A stretch of 64,000 nt of DNA from Shimia biformata (GTDB taxonomy: Bacteria; Pseudomonadota; Alphaproteobacteria; Rhodobacterales; Rhodobacteraceae), in NCBI RefSeq assembly GCF_016888515.1, contig NZ_JAFEJK010000001.1:1149475-1213474 (forward strand), read 5' to 3'. The notes below the pieces were generated by a model. That model did not search any database and was not told where the DNA came from. It was given only the letters and a program-made list of their open reading frames with translations. The translations under genes were made by a program, and so were the position numbers. Numbering within the stretch: the first letter of the stretch is position 1; each line of letters begins with the position of its first letter. Below are positions 8,996-18,556 of this stretch, piece by piece.

Positions 8996-10050
8996 GGCAG
9001 GCATCCCGGCGGGGGTGAGGCGCCCTCGGGGAAGAGGGCAAGAACTTTGAACAGGTTTCCCATTTCATGCGGGTGGGTCAAGCGTCTGTGCGCGGCAACG
9101 TGTTGTTCCAGTCTAGCGCCTGACATGTGTTTGGCCAGAGCCTGCGCGCGCTGGGTGATGCCCAGCCGTTCCAGGTAAATACCCTGCGGGGTCAGACGAG
9201 AGTACTTGCAAGGAACCGCAAGCGCGATCGCCTCGAAATCGACATGCGCGGTCAGGTCCGTCGCGCCAGGATTTGCCAGCGGATCGACCTGCTCATGCGC
9301 CTCCAGCGCCTGCAAGGTGTCACCAAGGCTGCGCCAGTCGCCATAGTCGATGATCAGTGCCGCGCCACCATGGTCGCGGATATGCGCGCCGATCTGGGCG
9401 GCGATAGCCTGGGCCGGAGCGCAGATCTCCACCAACTGGCCGTCTTCCGTGTCAACCAGCCGATGCGACAGGCCGGGCTGATCGCCTGCCGGCCCAAGGC
9501 CAAAACCCAGAGCGCCACCCTCGTCATGAACCAGCCGTTCGCGCCAAGCCGTTCCGTCGCGCAGAAACTGGCGGATGGGCAGGGCGTCAAAGAACTCGTT
9601 GGCGACAAGGAACAGGGGCAGGTCCGGCAGGTCAGCGACATCGTCGATCCATGTGGGGCGATCCCCCAGTAAAGCGGCCTGTTTGAGCCTCAGCGCCGGC
9701 GACGCCTCGACCAGGATCACCTGAGCGGCGTCATGAAACCCTGGCACGCGGGCGGTGGCACGCAGGGCGTCTGCCATGAGTGTGCCGCGTCCCGGACCAA
9801 GCTCGGCCAGGACAAATGGTGACGGCGAACCCTGGTCCAGCCACGCCTGCGCAAGCGAAAGACCCACCAGTTCTCCGAACATCTGGCTGATCTCGGGGGC
9901 AGTGGTGAAATCGCCCGCCGCGCCAAGAGGGTCGCGGGTGGTATAATAGCCATGTTCAGGGTGCAGCAGACATTCGGCCATGTAATCCGAGACCCGCAGC
10001 GGTCCGCCCGAAGCGATCCGCGCCTTGAGATGCTCCAGCATGGCACTCAT
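8992..10050 (-). CDS. MidA/NDUFAF7-family SAM-dependent methyltransferase
   Basis: A 352-aa homologue of mitochondrial NDUFAF7/MidA, a class I methyltransferase that in eukaryotes methylates an arginine of a complex I subunit. Seen here are the substrate-side motif [26 protein letters not shown] (residues about 29-54), the SAM-binding [14 protein letters not shown], and [13 protein letters not shown] further conserved block is [18 protein letters not shown]. The ATG at 10050 overlaps the lgt stop in ATGA, which decides the start; the longer frame lies inside lgt. In bacteria the substrate is unproven. Confidence 0.93.
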   Translation of the reverse strand: MSAMLEHLKARIASGGPLRVSDYMAECLLHPEHGYYTTRDPLGAAGDFTTAPEISQMFGELVGLSLAQAWLDQGSPSPFVLAELGPGRGTLMADALRATARVPGFHDAAQVILVEASPALRLKQAALLGDRPTWIDDVADLPDLPLFLVANEFFDALPIRQFLRDGTAWRERLVHDEGGALGFGLGPAGDQPGLSHRLVDTEDGQLVEICAPAQAIAAQIGAHIRDHGGAALIIDYGDWRSLGDTLQALEAHEQVDPLANPGATDLTAHVDFEAIALAVPCKYSRLTPQGIYLERLGITQRAQALAKHMSGARLEQHVAAHRRLTHPHEMGNLFKVLALFPEGASPPPGCLP

Positions 10051-10928
10051 TGCTTCTGCGCCCGGATTGCCAGCCAAAGGCCAGCCGCGATCATCGGCAG
10101 GGACAGAAGCTGTCCCATCGTCAGGCCGATTCCACCGACGTGAACAGCCAGTCCCAGCGGATTGCCTTCGGAAACGAACTGGGCATCCGGCTGCCGCACG
10201 AATTCGACAAGGAACCGCGCCACGCCGTAACCGGCAAAGAACAGCCCCGCAATCAGGCCGGGCTTCTTGAGCGCCCCGCGCCGCCACGCCATCCACAACA
10301 GCAATCCGCCCAGAAGAAGCCCCTCAAGCAGCGCTTCGTATAGCTGTGAAGGGTGGCGGGCGCATAGTGCGGTCAGCTGGCCACAATCCTGCGCCGCTTC
10401 GCCAGGAAACACCACGCCCCAGGGCATGTCGGTCTGGCGACCCCACAATTCGGCATTGATGAAATTCGCAATCCGGCCAAGGAACAATCCAGGCGCCACC
10501 GACAAGGCCAGCGCATCCGAGATCGCCAATTTCGGGATATTGTTCCGCCCGGCAAAGATCCAGGCCGCGATGACTACGCCAAGGAACCCTCCGTGAAAGG
10601 ACATGCCGCCTTTCCAGACCTGCAGGATTTCGCCGGGATGGGCCAAGTAGTAACCGGGGTTGTAAAACAGGACCGACCCAAGCCGCCCGCCCAGAATCAC
10701 CCCGATGATGGCCCAGGTCAGGAAATCTTCGACCTGAGGGGCACTCATCGGGCTCCTGTCGCCCGGCCAAAGCGCATCGCGCTTTACCGTCCGCGCCATG
10801 ATCCACCACGCAACAAGGATGCCGACAATATAGGCCAGCGCATACCAGCGCAGGGCAAATTCGAAGCCGCCGACGGTGAAGGAAAACAGCTCGGGCGAGA
10901 TATCGGGAAAGGGGATCATGGCCAACAT
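10047..10928 (-). CDS. lgt: Prolipoprotein diacylglyceryl transferase Lgt
   Basis: A 293-aa inner-membrane enzyme that adds a diacylglyceryl group to the lipobox cysteine of prolipoproteins such as Pal, encoded later in this window. It has about seven hydrophobic segments. The family signature is intact: [15 protein letters not shown] with the essential histidine, then [15 protein letters not shown] with the conserved arginine, asparagine and glutamate. [14 protein letters not shown] is the usual third block. The first ATG (10928) is used; another ATG three codons later is equally plausible. It is first of the lgt-midA-pgeF unit. Confidence 0.96.
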   Translation of the reverse strand: MLAMIPFPDISPELFSFTVGGFEFALRWYALAYIVGILVAWWIMARTVKRDALWPGDRSPMSAPQVEDFLTWAIIGVILGGRLGSVLFYNPGYYLAHPGEILQVWKGGMSFHGGFLGVVIAAWIFAGRNNIPKLAISDALALSVAPGLFLGRIANFINAELWGRQTDMPWGVVFPGEAAQDCGQLTALCARHPSQLYEALLEGLLLGGLLLWMAWRRGALKKPGLIAGLFFAGYGVARFLVEFVRQPDAQFVSEGNPLGLAVHVGGIGLTMGQLLSLPMIAAGLWLAIRAQKQ

Positions 10929-11024
10929 ATGCGACTCTGTGCCTTTGGCGGCTGGGGAAAGTCAACCTTGTGAATATCGGATGCGAAGCCCATATAAGGA
11001 CAGACGCAAAAAGCGGAGAGAGCG

Positions 11025-11270
11025 ATGCAGACCCGTAACAAGATCATGGACGACATTTCGCAATTGATGACCAACGCCATGGGCGTGGCTCAGGGCGCCA
11101 AGGAAGAGGCGGAAACGGCGATGAAGTCGATGATGGATCGCTGGCTTGCCGACCGCGACTTTGTCACGCGCGAGGAATTCGACGCGGTGCGCGCGATGGC
11201 GCAGAAAGCCCGCGAAGAAAACGAGGCGCTGAAAGCGCGGATCGAGGCGCTAGAAGGCGCCAAGAAGTAA
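11025..11270 (+). CDS. ubiK: UbiK-type ubiquinone-synthesis accessory factor (BMFP)
   Basis: An 81-aa helical protein of the BMFP/UbiK family. It is an accessory factor for aerobic ubiquinone synthesis in Escherichia coli and binds membranes as a coiled-coil trimer. The first half is an amphipathic helix (MDDISQLMTNAMGVAQGAKE). The second half begins with DFVTREEFDAVRAMAQKA, which matches the family core, and ends in a strong coiled coil (REENEALKARIEALEG). The distance to lgt, which is divergent, is about 100 bp. Confidence 0.88.
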   Translation: MQTRNKIMDDISQLMTNAMGVAQGAKEEAETAMKSMMDRWLADRDFVTREEFDAVRAMAQKAREENEALKARIEALEGAKK

Positions 11271-11339
11271 CGACAGGGGTTCAGATTCCCGGGAAATCGT
11301 GGGGACGGTGATCTGATCCGCGGCTGATTGGAGTGTTCC

Positions 11340-12068
11340 ATGGCCAAGGACGGAAATGGGGCGGCGGAATTCACATTCCGAACCAAAGGGCTGACAAAGG
11401 TCTATGGCAGTGGCCCGGCTGCCGTTCATGCCCTGCGCGGTGTCGATCTGGATATTCCCAAGGGGGACATGGTTGTCCTTCTGGGGCCGTCCGGGTCGGG
11501 CAAATCCACACTTCTCAACATTGTTGGCGGGCTGGACCGGGCGACCGAGGGCGAGGCGTGGTTTCAAGATCAGAACCTGACGGAAATGTCCGACCGCGAA
11601 CTGACGCTCTATCGGCGCGACCACGTCGGGTTCGTCTTTCAGTTCTATAACCTGATGCCCTCTCTCACCGCGCGCGAGAATGTCGAACTGGTCACCGAGA
11701 TCGCCGATGACCCGATGGACCCGGACGAGGCGCTGCGCCTTGTCGGACTGGGCGAGAGGATGGACCATTTTCCGGCGCAGATGTCCGGCGGCGAACAACA
11801 GCGTGTCGCCATTGCGCGCGCCATCGCCAAGAATCCGACGGTCCTGTTCTGCGACGAACCGACCGGTGCGCTGGATTCGACGACGGGGCGTGCGGTGCTG
11901 CGCGTGTTGCGCGACGTGAACGACAAGCTGGGTGCAACCGTGATGATCGTCACCCACGCCGCCGCTACGGCCGGTATGGCGCACCGGGTAATCAACTTTG
12001 CCGATGGTGCGATCCGAAGTGTGACCACCAACGACACGCGGCTCGATCCTGACGAGATCAAGTGGTGA
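11340..12068 (+). CDS. ABC transporter ATP-binding protein, MacB/LolD class
   Basis: A 242-aa ATPase of an ABC exporter. The Walker [13 protein letters not shown] is around residue 50, the Q-loop [18 protein letters not shown], the signature [15 protein letters not shown], Walker [14 protein letters not shown], and the H-loop MIVTHAAA. The Q-loop and signature fit the class that works with FtsX-type permeases. The ATG at 11340 is chosen, with GGAG 6 bp upstream; the earlier TTG at 11328 has no such site. The permease follows after 3 bp, then the adaptor. Confidence 0.94.
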   Translation: MAKDGNGAAEFTFRTKGLTKVYGSGPAAVHALRGVDLDIPKGDMVVLLGPSGSGKSTLLNIVGGLDRATEGEAWFQDQNLTEMSDRELTLYRRDHVGFVFQFYNLMPSLTARENVELVTEIADDPMDPDEALRLVGLGERMDHFPAQMSGGEQQRVAIARAIAKNPTVLFCDEPTGALDSTTGRAVLRVLRDVNDKLGATVMIVTHAAATAGMAHRVINFADGAIRSVTTNDTRLDPDEIKW

Positions 12069-12071
12069 CGG

Positions 12072-14438
12072 ATGATGCGGGCGCTTGACCGGAAACTGTT
12101 GCGCGATCTGTGGCGCATCAAGGGGCAGGCTGGGGCCATTGCCGCCGTTGTCGCGGTGGGTGTGCTGTTGCAGGTGATGATGTCGGGCATGGTCGCCTCG
12201 CTCGACGAGACCCGCCAGACCTATTACGACCGCTCACGTCTGGCGCAGATTTTCGCACCCGTGACCCGTGCGCCCGAACACGTGCTGCACCGATTGTCGG
12301 CCATCGAAGGGGTCGGAGCGGTCGAGGGTCGGATCACCGGCGGCGCGCTTCTTGACATGGAAGGTCAGGATCTGCCGGTCCGCGCCCAGGCCGTGTCCCT
12401 GCCGCAGATCGGCGCACCGAAGCTGAACGATGTTCACCTGTCGGCGGGCCGTTTGCTGGCGCCGGGGCGCACTGACGAGGTGTTGCTGCTGAAAAGCTTC
12501 GCGGATGCCCATGAGATTCCTCTTGGCGCGCAGCTTTCGGCCACGATGAACGGTGCCCGCAGGACGTTCACGGTGGTCGGGATTGCCCAATCTCCCGAGT
12601 TTCTTGTTGCCGTCGCGCCCGGTGAACTGGTGCCGGATGTGACCCGCTTTGCCGTTCTTTGGATGAACGAGGACGCCATGGCCGCCGCCTTCGACATGAA
12701 AGGCGCGTTCAACGAGGCGCTGCTGTCGCTTGAGCGTGGGGCGGAACTTGAACCGGTCCTTGCCGCGGCCGACCGGGAGTTGGCGCAGTTCGGCGGGCTA
12801 GGGGCCTATGGGCTGAAGGACCACATGTCGAACCGCTTCATTTCGGATGAGATCGACGGACTGCGCTCGACCAGCGCCGCGGTGCCGCCGATTTTCATGG
12901 GCGTTGCGGCCTTTCTGCTCTACATCGTCGTCACCCGGCTTGTTCAGGCTGAACGAGAGCAGATCGGGCTGATCAAGGCGTTTGGCTATACTGACCTTGA
13001 GGTGTCAGTTCACTATTTCAAATTGGTTGTGCTGATAGCGCTTCTGGGGGCGCTAATGGGCTGCGTGCTGGGGATCTGGGCCGGGCGGTCGATGGTGGGA
13101 GTCTATCAGGCGAATTTCCATTTCCCATTCCTCGTCTTCCGCGTCGACCCGGCGGCGTTCGTGTCGGGTGTCACCGTTTCGGTCTTGTCGGCCTCGGCCG
13201 GCGGCATCTTCGTGCTGCGGCGGGTCTTCACCCTGACCCCGGCAGTGGCGATGCGGCCGCCTGCGCCAGCGGATTTTTCGCGCAGCGGCGCGTTGAACGT
13301 CCGTCTGAAACGCTGGCTTGACCAACCCAGCCGCATGGTGTTGCGCCGGGTGATCCGCAGCCCGGGCCGGATCGCGGGCTCGGTCATCGGGATTTCGGTT
13401 GGCATGGCGTTGTCGGCGGCGATGATCACGCTGTTGTCCGGTTTCGACGAATCCCTCGACCTGACGTTTGGCGTGATTGACCGCAGCGACATGCAGGTCA
13501 GTTTCTATCAGCCGATGTCGGGCAAGACCGTGTTCGAGTTGCAGCAATTGCCCGGCGTGATCGAGGTCGAACCGACCCGCGCGGTGTCGGCTGTGTTGCG
13601 CAACGGGCTGTATACCTATCGCGGAGGTATCACCGGATTGGCGGAAGGGGCGCGGCTGAACCGGGCCGTCGACAAGGACGTTCAGGCCATCGACCTGCCG
13701 GAACAAGGCGTGGTGCTGGCGAAATCGCTTGCGGACCTGTTGCAGATCAAGTCGGGCGAGATGCTGACAGTTGAGGTGTTGGAAGGGCGCAGGCCGGTCC
13801 TGACACTGCCCGTTGCGTCCATCGCCGAAACCCTGATGGGCGCGCCCGCCTTCATGCGAATCGAAACATTGAACCGCGCCCTGCGGGAACCTGACCGCGT
13901 GTCGGGCGCCTATCTCAGGGTGGATGCCAATGCACTGCCGCAGATTTTCGACAAGGTGAAGGGCATGCCCATGGTCGCGGGCGTGTCACGCCAGACCGAT
14001 GCGCGGGAAGCGATGCAGAAGATGATGGACGAGGGTGCGGGCGCGATGCGCTTTGTCATGGTCGGTATTGCCGCGATCATTACCTTTGGCATCGTCTATA
14101 ACGCCGCCCGCATTTCCTATGGCGAGCAGTCTCGTGACTTGGCCTCGCTGCGAGTGATCGGATTTTCCAACAGCGAAACCGCTTTTGTCCTGCTGGGCGA
14201 ACTTGCGCTGGTTGTGCTGATGGCCATCCCGCTTGGCATCGGGTTGGGGTACGCGCTGGGGTTTCTCGTTGCCGCCGGGTTCAGCACCGAGCTTTACCAG
14301 ATCCCCGCCGGGTTCAGGCCGGTCGCGCATGGGCAGGCGGCGGCAGCTGTCGTCGTTGCGTCATTGGTGTCGGGATGGCTGGTGAAACGTGATATTCAGA
14401 AAGTCGATCTCGTCGAGACACTTAAGACCAGAGAGTAG
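12072..14438 (+). CDS. FtsX-type ABC transporter permease
   Basis: A 788-aa inner-membrane protein with two FtsX-like permease units. TM1 (AIAAVVAVGVLLQVMMSGM) precedes a first periplasmic domain of about 200 residues. Three TM segments follow near residues 277-385 (FLLYIVVTRL, LVVLIALLGALMGCVLGIW, SVLSASAGGIFVLRR). A second unit starts around SVIGISVGMALSAAMITLL and ends with three more TM segments. This is the large-exporter topology, not the shorter MacB one. The cargo is unknown. It lies between its ATPase and a HlyD-type adaptor with gaps of 3 and 5 bp. Confidence 0.92.
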   Translation: MMRALDRKLLRDLWRIKGQAGAIAAVVAVGVLLQVMMSGMVASLDETRQTYYDRSRLAQIFAPVTRAPEHVLHRLSAIEGVGAVEGRITGGALLDMEGQDLPVRAQAVSLPQIGAPKLNDVHLSAGRLLAPGRTDEVLLLKSFADAHEIPLGAQLSATMNGARRTFTVVGIAQSPEFLVAVAPGELVPDVTRFAVLWMNEDAMAAAFDMKGAFNEALLSLERGAELEPVLAAADRELAQFGGLGAYGLKDHMSNRFISDEIDGLRSTSAAVPPIFMGVAAFLLYIVVTRLVQAEREQIGLIKAFGYTDLEVSVHYFKLVVLIALLGALMGCVLGIWAGRSMVGVYQANFHFPFLVFRVDPAAFVSGVTVSVLSASAGGIFVLRRVFTLTPAVAMRPPAPADFSRSGALNVRLKRWLDQPSRMVLRRVIRSPGRIAGSVIGISVGMALSAAMITLLSGFDESLDLTFGVIDRSDMQVSFYQPMSGKTVFELQQLPGVIEVEPTRAVSAVLRNGLYTYRGGITGLAEGARLNRAVDKDVQAIDLPEQGVVLAKSLADLLQIKSGEMLTVEVLEGRRPVLTLPVASIAETLMGAPAFMRIETLNRALREPDRVSGAYLRVDANALPQIFDKVKGMPMVAGVSRQTDAREAMQKMMDEGAGAMRFVMVGIAAIITFGIVYNAARISYGEQSRDLASLRVIGFSNSETAFVLLGELALVVLMAIPLGIGLGYALGFLVAAGFSTELYQIPAGFRPVAHGQAAAAVVVASLVSGWLVKRDIQKVDLVETLKTRE

Positions 14439-14443
14439 ATGAC

Positions 14444-15670
14444 ATGGCCAAACGACAGTCCAGACGAATCCTGACCCTTGCCGCAGCCCTGATTGTCGGG
14501 GCCGGTATGGTCGCCGCGTTCTGGCCGCAGCCGATGATGGTGGATGTTGGCACGGTCCGGCAGGGCGACATGATCGTGACGGTCGACGAAGAAGCGCGGA
14601 CCAGGGTGCGCGATGCCTATGTCGTGTCTGCCCCGGTCACCGGACGGCTTTTGCGGGTCAACCTGGAACCCGGCGATATGGTCGAACGCGGCAAGACAAC
14701 TGTGGCGCGGATGCTGCCGACGAACCCGGATGCGCTTGACGCCCGTTCGCGAGAGCAGGTGCGCGCGACGATTGCCGCTGCCGATGCCGCGCTGCGGGCG
14801 GCGCAGGCCGAGCTGAATCGTGCCATTGCCGACCGCGATCTTGCGGATTCGGAAGTCGAGCGTACACGGCGGCTGTTCGAGCACGACAACATATCCCAGG
14901 CCGCATTGGACAAGGCAGAAGGTCAGTTTCGCATGGCAGAGGCCGCCGTGGACACCGCGCGTGCCGCGATCTCGATGCGGATCGCTGACCTTGACGCCGC
15001 CCGCGCCCGACTGATCAGCTTTGACACCGAAGGCACCTATGCCAGCGATGTTGAAAACGGCAACGCTGTGAACATTCGAGCACCGATCTCTGGGCGGGTG
15101 CTGAGGGTGATCCAGCAATCCGAAACGACACTGTCTGCCGGAGCGCCCATCCTTGAGATCGGTGACACCGAGGGCGATCTTGAGATCGTGGTCGAGCTTT
15201 TGTCGACGGATGCGGTTCAAGTGACGCCCGGCGATCGGGTGATGATTACGAATTGGGGGCAGGACGCGCCGCTGAGCGGAGAAGTTGAACGCATCGACCC
15301 GTGGGGCTTCACCAAATACTCGGCGCTGGGCGTCGAGGAACAGCGGGTGAACGCGGTGGTCGCCTTCACCGGGCCGCCCGAAACACGCAGCAGTTTGGGT
15401 CATGGCTTCCGTGTCGAAACCCGCATCATCGTTTGGGAGGCGAAGGACAGCCTGATTGTTCCCTCCAGTGCGTTGTTCCGGGATAACGGCGGCTGGGCCG
15501 TGTTTGTCGCAAAGGGGGGCAAGGCACTTAGAACCGAGGTTGAGATCGGACGCAACAATGGCATCGACGCCCAGGTTCTGGGCGGATTGCAGGCCGGAGA
15601 CAAGGTCGTCCTGTTCCCCACTGCCGGGCTTGTGGACGGGGCCGGAATTGCCATCAGATCGGCAGGTTGA
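14444..15670 (+). CDS. HlyD-type periplasmic adaptor subunit
   Basis: A 408-aa membrane-fusion protein for the preceding ABC exporter. A single N-terminal anchor (ILTLAAALIVGAGMVAAFW) is followed by the half-lipoyl motif VSAPVTGRLLRVNLEPGDMV. A long helical hairpin spans roughly residues 95-190, rich in alanine and charged residues (AAQAELNRAIADRDLADSEV). The second lipoyl half is IRAPISGRVLRVIQQSE and then come the beta-barrel and membrane-proximal domains. No outer-membrane channel gene is adjacent, so a TolC-like protein elsewhere would be needed. A good terminator follows. Confidence 0.92.
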   Translation: MAKRQSRRILTLAAALIVGAGMVAAFWPQPMMVDVGTVRQGDMIVTVDEEARTRVRDAYVVSAPVTGRLLRVNLEPGDMVERGKTTVARMLPTNPDALDARSREQVRATIAAADAALRAAQAELNRAIADRDLADSEVERTRRLFEHDNISQAALDKAEGQFRMAEAAVDTARAAISMRIADLDAARARLISFDTEGTYASDVENGNAVNIRAPISGRVLRVIQQSETTLSAGAPILEIGDTEGDLEIVVELLSTDAVQVTPGDRVMITNWGQDAPLSGEVERIDPWGFTKYSALGVEEQRVNAVVAFTGPPETRSSLGHGFRVETRIIVWEAKDSLIVPSSALFRDNGGWAVFVAKGGKALRTEVEIGRNNGIDAQVLGGLQAGDKVVLFPTAGLVDGAGIAIRSAG

Positions 15671-15712
15671 CCCTCTTCGAACAAGGGAAACACAAGGGAA
15701 ACGCAAGGATTA

Positions 15713-15740
15713 GGGCAGGTGATTTACCTGCCCATTTTTT
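15713..15740 (+). terminator. Intrinsic terminator of the ABC exporter operon
   Basis: GGGCAGGT and ACCTGCCC form a perfect 8-bp stem with a 5-nt loop, followed by ATTTTTT. It lies 43 bp after the adaptor stop. Confidence 0.88.
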
Positions 15741-15755
15741 GTGTCTCTTGGTAAT

Positions 15756-15783
15756 CAATCCACAACTTATTGCGTTATCCACA
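15756..15783 (+). promoter_or_regulatory. DnaA-box-like pair in AT-rich gap
   Basis: TTATCCACA at 15775-15783 is a perfect match to the DnaA box consensus (TTATNCACA). CAATCCACA at 15756-15764 differs from it at two positions, has the same orientation, and begins 19 bp earlier. The surrounding 15741-15830 is much more AT-rich than the rest of the window. No origin-associated gene is nearby. The rest of the 252-bp gap holds only the upstream terminator and a repeated AGAGGTGGC word (15833 and 15911), the second copy serving as the ribosome site of the next gene. Confidence 0.45.
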
Positions 15784-15922
15784 GAAATATAGCTTTACAG
15801 ATGACGGCTGACGGACCACCATATCTAGTAAGAGAGGTGGCAATTGCCGCTTTTCCTAGAGCAGGCACCAAGCGCTAGGGGCGCTGCCATTCCCCGGCGC
15901 AACAGCAAAAAGAGGTGGCGCC

Positions 15923-16423
15923 ATGGCACTGTCAGAATCCTATCTTGAAGAGGAAATGCACCCGATTGATATCGTGGAGCATATCGCCGAACACCACGAC
16001 TGGACCTTCGATCGCATCGCCGACGACCAGATCGCCATGGCTGTCGAGGGACAGTGGAAAACCTATTCGATCACACTGGCCTGGTCTGGGTTCGATGAAA
16101 CGCTACGCCTGGTCTGTTCCTTCGAAATGGAGCCCCCAGAAGGCCGGATGAACGCGCTTTTCGAGGTGCTGAACGCAGTCAATGACCAGTGTTGGGCCGG
16201 TGCTTTCACCTACTGGGACGGTCAGAAGCTGATGATTTACCGCTACGGGCTGGTGCTGGCTGGCGGGCAGGTTGCCAGCGCCGAACAGATCGACACGATG
16301 ATCAATGCCGCCGTCCTCAGCGCGGAACGCTACTACCCGGCCTTCCAGTTGGCCACATGGGGCGAGCGCAGCGCCGAAGACGCGATACAGGTTGCGATTG
16401 CGGAAGCCTACGGGCGCGCATAA
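15923..16423 (+). CDS. YbjN domain-containing protein
   Basis: A 166-aa protein with the YbjN fold, the type III secretion chaperone-like alpha/beta domain. Helix one (PIDIVEHIAEHHDWTFDRI) is followed by strands QIAMAVEGQWKTYSITLAW and LRLVCSFEMEPPEGRM. Then comes a helix and the strand pair GAFTYWDGQKLMIYRYGLVL. Its role is unknown; YbjN in E. coli has been linked to stress and motility phenotypes. AAGAGGTGG precedes the ATG. proC follows 34 bp later, so the two may be co-transcribed. Confidence 0.85.
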   Translation: MALSESYLEEEMHPIDIVEHIAEHHDWTFDRIADDQIAMAVEGQWKTYSITLAWSGFDETLRLVCSFEMEPPEGRMNALFEVLNAVNDQCWAGAFTYWDGQKLMIYRYGLVLAGGQVASAEQIDTMINAAVLSAERYYPAFQLATWGERSAEDAIQVAIAEAYGRA

Positions 16424-16457
16424 GAAAGTCCCCGGTATTCGATAGACGGGGGCATTC

Positions 16458-17273
16458 ATGAACATGGATATTGTGGCGCGGCGCGGGTTGGTGCTGTTGG
16501 GTTGCGGCAAGATGGGGTCGGCCATGTTGCAGGGCTGGCTTGACGGCGGGCTGCCTGCCGCATCGGTGTGGGTCATGGACCCACGTCCATCAGACTGGCT
16601 GAAAGCCACCGGAGTCCACATAAACGAAAACTTGCCCGCAGCACCCGCGATCGTGCTGATCGCCGTGAAGCCGCAGATGATGGCGGACGCGCTGCCGGTC
16701 CTGAAGCCTATGGGCAATGGCGACACGCTGTTCCTGTCTGTTGCAGCGGGAATAGGCATCGACACTTACGAAGACATGCTGGGGGACAAGACCCCGATCA
16801 TCCGCGCCATGCCGAACACACCCGCCGCTGTGGGGCGCGGCATCAGCGCCATCATTGGCAACACGCAATCCAGCGCCGCGCAGCTTGATCTGGCAGAGGC
16901 GCTTCTGTCGGCTGTTGGGCAGGTCGTGCGGTTGGACAGCGAAAGCCAGATGGACGCGGTCACCGGGGTCAGCGGCTCGGGCCCGGCTTATGTCTTTCAC
17001 ATGATTGAAACGCTGGCCGCGGCGGGCGAAGCCCAGGGCCTTCCAGCCGAGCTTGCCATGGCGCTGGCAAAGGCGACGGTGGCCGGGGCAGGGGCGCTGG
17101 CTGAGGCCGCCGACGAAACTCCAGCGCAACTGCGCGTCAATGTCACCAGCCCGAATGGAACCACGCAGGCGGGGCTAGAGGTGCTTATGGACCCTGAAAC
17201 CGGGCTTCCGGCGCTAATCGGAAAAACCGTTGCGGCGGCAACAAACCGGTCGAAGGAGCTGGCTGGTGGGTGA
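16458..17273 (+). CDS. proC: Pyrroline-5-carboxylate reductase ProC
   Basis: A 271-aa enzyme that reduces pyrroline-5-carboxylate to proline with NAD(P)H. The N-terminal Rossmann loop is LLGCGKMGSAMLQGWLDG, followed by AVKPQMM. RAMPNTPAAVGRGISAI and the C-terminal SGSGPAYVFHMIETLA and VTSPNGTTQAGLEVL are the family signatures. Length is typical. The next gene starts inside its last codons, with its ribosome site in the proC tail. Confidence 0.97.
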   Translation: MNMDIVARRGLVLLGCGKMGSAMLQGWLDGGLPAASVWVMDPRPSDWLKATGVHINENLPAAPAIVLIAVKPQMMADALPVLKPMGNGDTLFLSVAAGIGIDTYEDMLGDKTPIIRAMPNTPAAVGRGISAIIGNTQSSAAQLDLAEALLSAVGQVVRLDSESQMDAVTGVSGSGPAYVFHMIETLAAAGEAQGLPAELAMALAKATVAGAGALAEAADETPAQLRVNVTSPNGTTQAGLEVLMDPETGLPALIGKTVAAATNRSKELAGG

Positions 17274-17604
17274 TATCAGTTTCGACGACTTCCTCAAGGT
17301 CGACATTCGTGTGGGCACGGTTGTCGATGCCGAACCCTATCCTGAGGCGCGCAAACCGGCGATCAAGCTTTGGGTCGACTTCGGCGGAGAACTGGGGATA
17401 CGCAAAAGCTCGGCCCAGATTACCGCGCATTACGATCCCTTGACGTTGATCGGCAAGCAGGTGATGGCGGTGGTGAATTTCCCGCCCCGTCAGATCGGCA
17501 AGTTCATGTCCGAGATCCTGGTTCTCGGCCTGCCAGATGAAAACGGAGAGATTGTTCTGATCGGACCGGACAGCCCGGTGCCGAGCGGCGGAAGGATGCA
17601 TTGA
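17266..17604 (+). CDS. CsaA-like tRNA-binding-domain protein
   Basis: A 112-aa stand-alone tRNA-binding (OB-fold) protein like Bacillus CsaA, reported as a chaperone or tRNA binder. The fold is seen in FLKVDIRVGTVVDAEPYPEARKPAIKLWVDFG, then SSAQITAHYDP, VMAVVNFPPRQIGKFMSEILVLGL and the closing IVLIGPDSPVPSGGRMH. The start is GTG at 17266, overlapping the proC stop by 8 bp. AAGGAG lies 7 bp before it, which decides it over longer frames. It ends one base into the next gene (TGATG). Confidence 0.88.
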   Translation: MGDISFDDFLKVDIRVGTVVDAEPYPEARKPAIKLWVDFGGELGIRKSSAQITAHYDPLTLIGKQVMAVVNFPPRQIGKFMSEILVLGLPDENGEIVLIGPDSPVPSGGRMH

Positions 17605-18554
17605 TGAAGCTGCTGATCACGCGACCGCTGCCTGCCGCAGTGATCGACGCCGCCCGAACCGAGTTCGATGTCACGGTACGCAACAACGATTTACCGCTGA
17701 GCAACGATGAGTTGCGGTCAGCGCTACGTGACTTCGATGCGGTTTTGCCAACACTCGGCGACGCGTTCTCCGCCGATGTCTTTGCCGATGTGCCGACCGC
17801 GCGGTGCCGGATACTGGCGAATTTCGGCGTCGGGTATAACCATATTGATACTGTCGCGGCCGCAAAGGCTGGCGTGGTTGTGACCAACACCCCCGGTGCG
17901 GTGACAGACGCAACTGCCGACATTGCCCTGACGCTTTTGTTGATGAGTGCGCGCCGCGCCGCCGAGGGCGATCGGTTGGTCCGTTCCGGCCAATGGACGG
18001 GCTGGACCCCGACGCAGATGCTTGGCCTTCATGCGACGGGGAAATCGGTTGGAATCGTCGGCATGGGCCGGATCGGTCAGGCCATCGCCAAGCGCTGCCA
18101 CTTCGGGTTCGACATGGCTGTGCATTACTTCAACCGCTCAGAAAAAGACCTGCCGTTTCCCGCCACCCGGCACTGGGAACTGCGTGATCTTGCGGCGCGG
18201 GTCGACATTCTGGTCGTGGCCTTGCCCGGTGGCGGCAACACCCGACACCTGATTGGTGCTGAGGTTTTCGGCGCGATGCCGCCTCATGCCCATTTCATCA
18301 ACATCGCGCGAGGCGAAATCGTCGATGAGGGCGCGCTTGTGCAGGCGCTGAAATCGGGTGAAATCGCCGGAGCCGGGTTGGATGTCTATGAACACGAACC
18401 GGATGTGCCCGACGCTTTGCGGGCATTGGACAACGTCACGCTTCTGCCGCATCTGGGCACCGCCGCCCTTGAAGTGCGGACAGGTATGGGGTTGATGTCG
18501 GTGGCCAATCTTGTCGCCTTCAAGCGAAAAGAACCGCTCCCGAACGCGGTCTGA
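17604..18554 (+). CDS. D-isomer-specific 2-hydroxyacid dehydrogenase
   Basis: A 316-aa NAD(P)-dependent oxidoreductase of the D-2-hydroxyacid family, probably glyoxylate/hydroxypyruvate reductase or glycerate dehydrogenase-like. ANFGVGYNHIDT is the substrate-domain motif. The Rossmann loop is VGIVGMGRIGQAIAKRC. Catalytic residues are in place: arginine in NIARGEIVDEGAL, glutamate in GLDVYEHEP, and histidine in LLPHLGTAAL. The ATG overlaps the CsaA-like stop by one base, so the translation is coupled. It converges with tdk. The exact substrate cannot be read from sequence. Confidence 0.9.
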   Translation: MKLLITRPLPAAVIDAARTEFDVTVRNNDLPLSNDELRSALRDFDAVLPTLGDAFSADVFADVPTARCRILANFGVGYNHIDTVAAAKAGVVVTNTPGAVTDATADIALTLLLMSARRAAEGDRLVRSGQWTGWTPTQMLGLHATGKSVGIVGMGRIGQAIAKRCHFGFDMAVHYFNRSEKDLPFPATRHWELRDLAARVDILVVALPGGGNTRHLIGAEVFGAMPPHAHFINIARGEIVDEGALVQALKSGEIAGAGLDVYEHEPDVPDALRALDNVTLLPHLGTAALEVRTGMGLMSVANLVAFKRKEPLPNAV

Positions 18555-18556
18555 TT

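Noticed and set aside
14396-15706. A 436-codon minus-strand frame opposite the HlyD-type adaptor
   Set aside because: The adaptor has an anchor, lipoyl halves and hairpin; the opposite frame has none and lacks a ribosome site.
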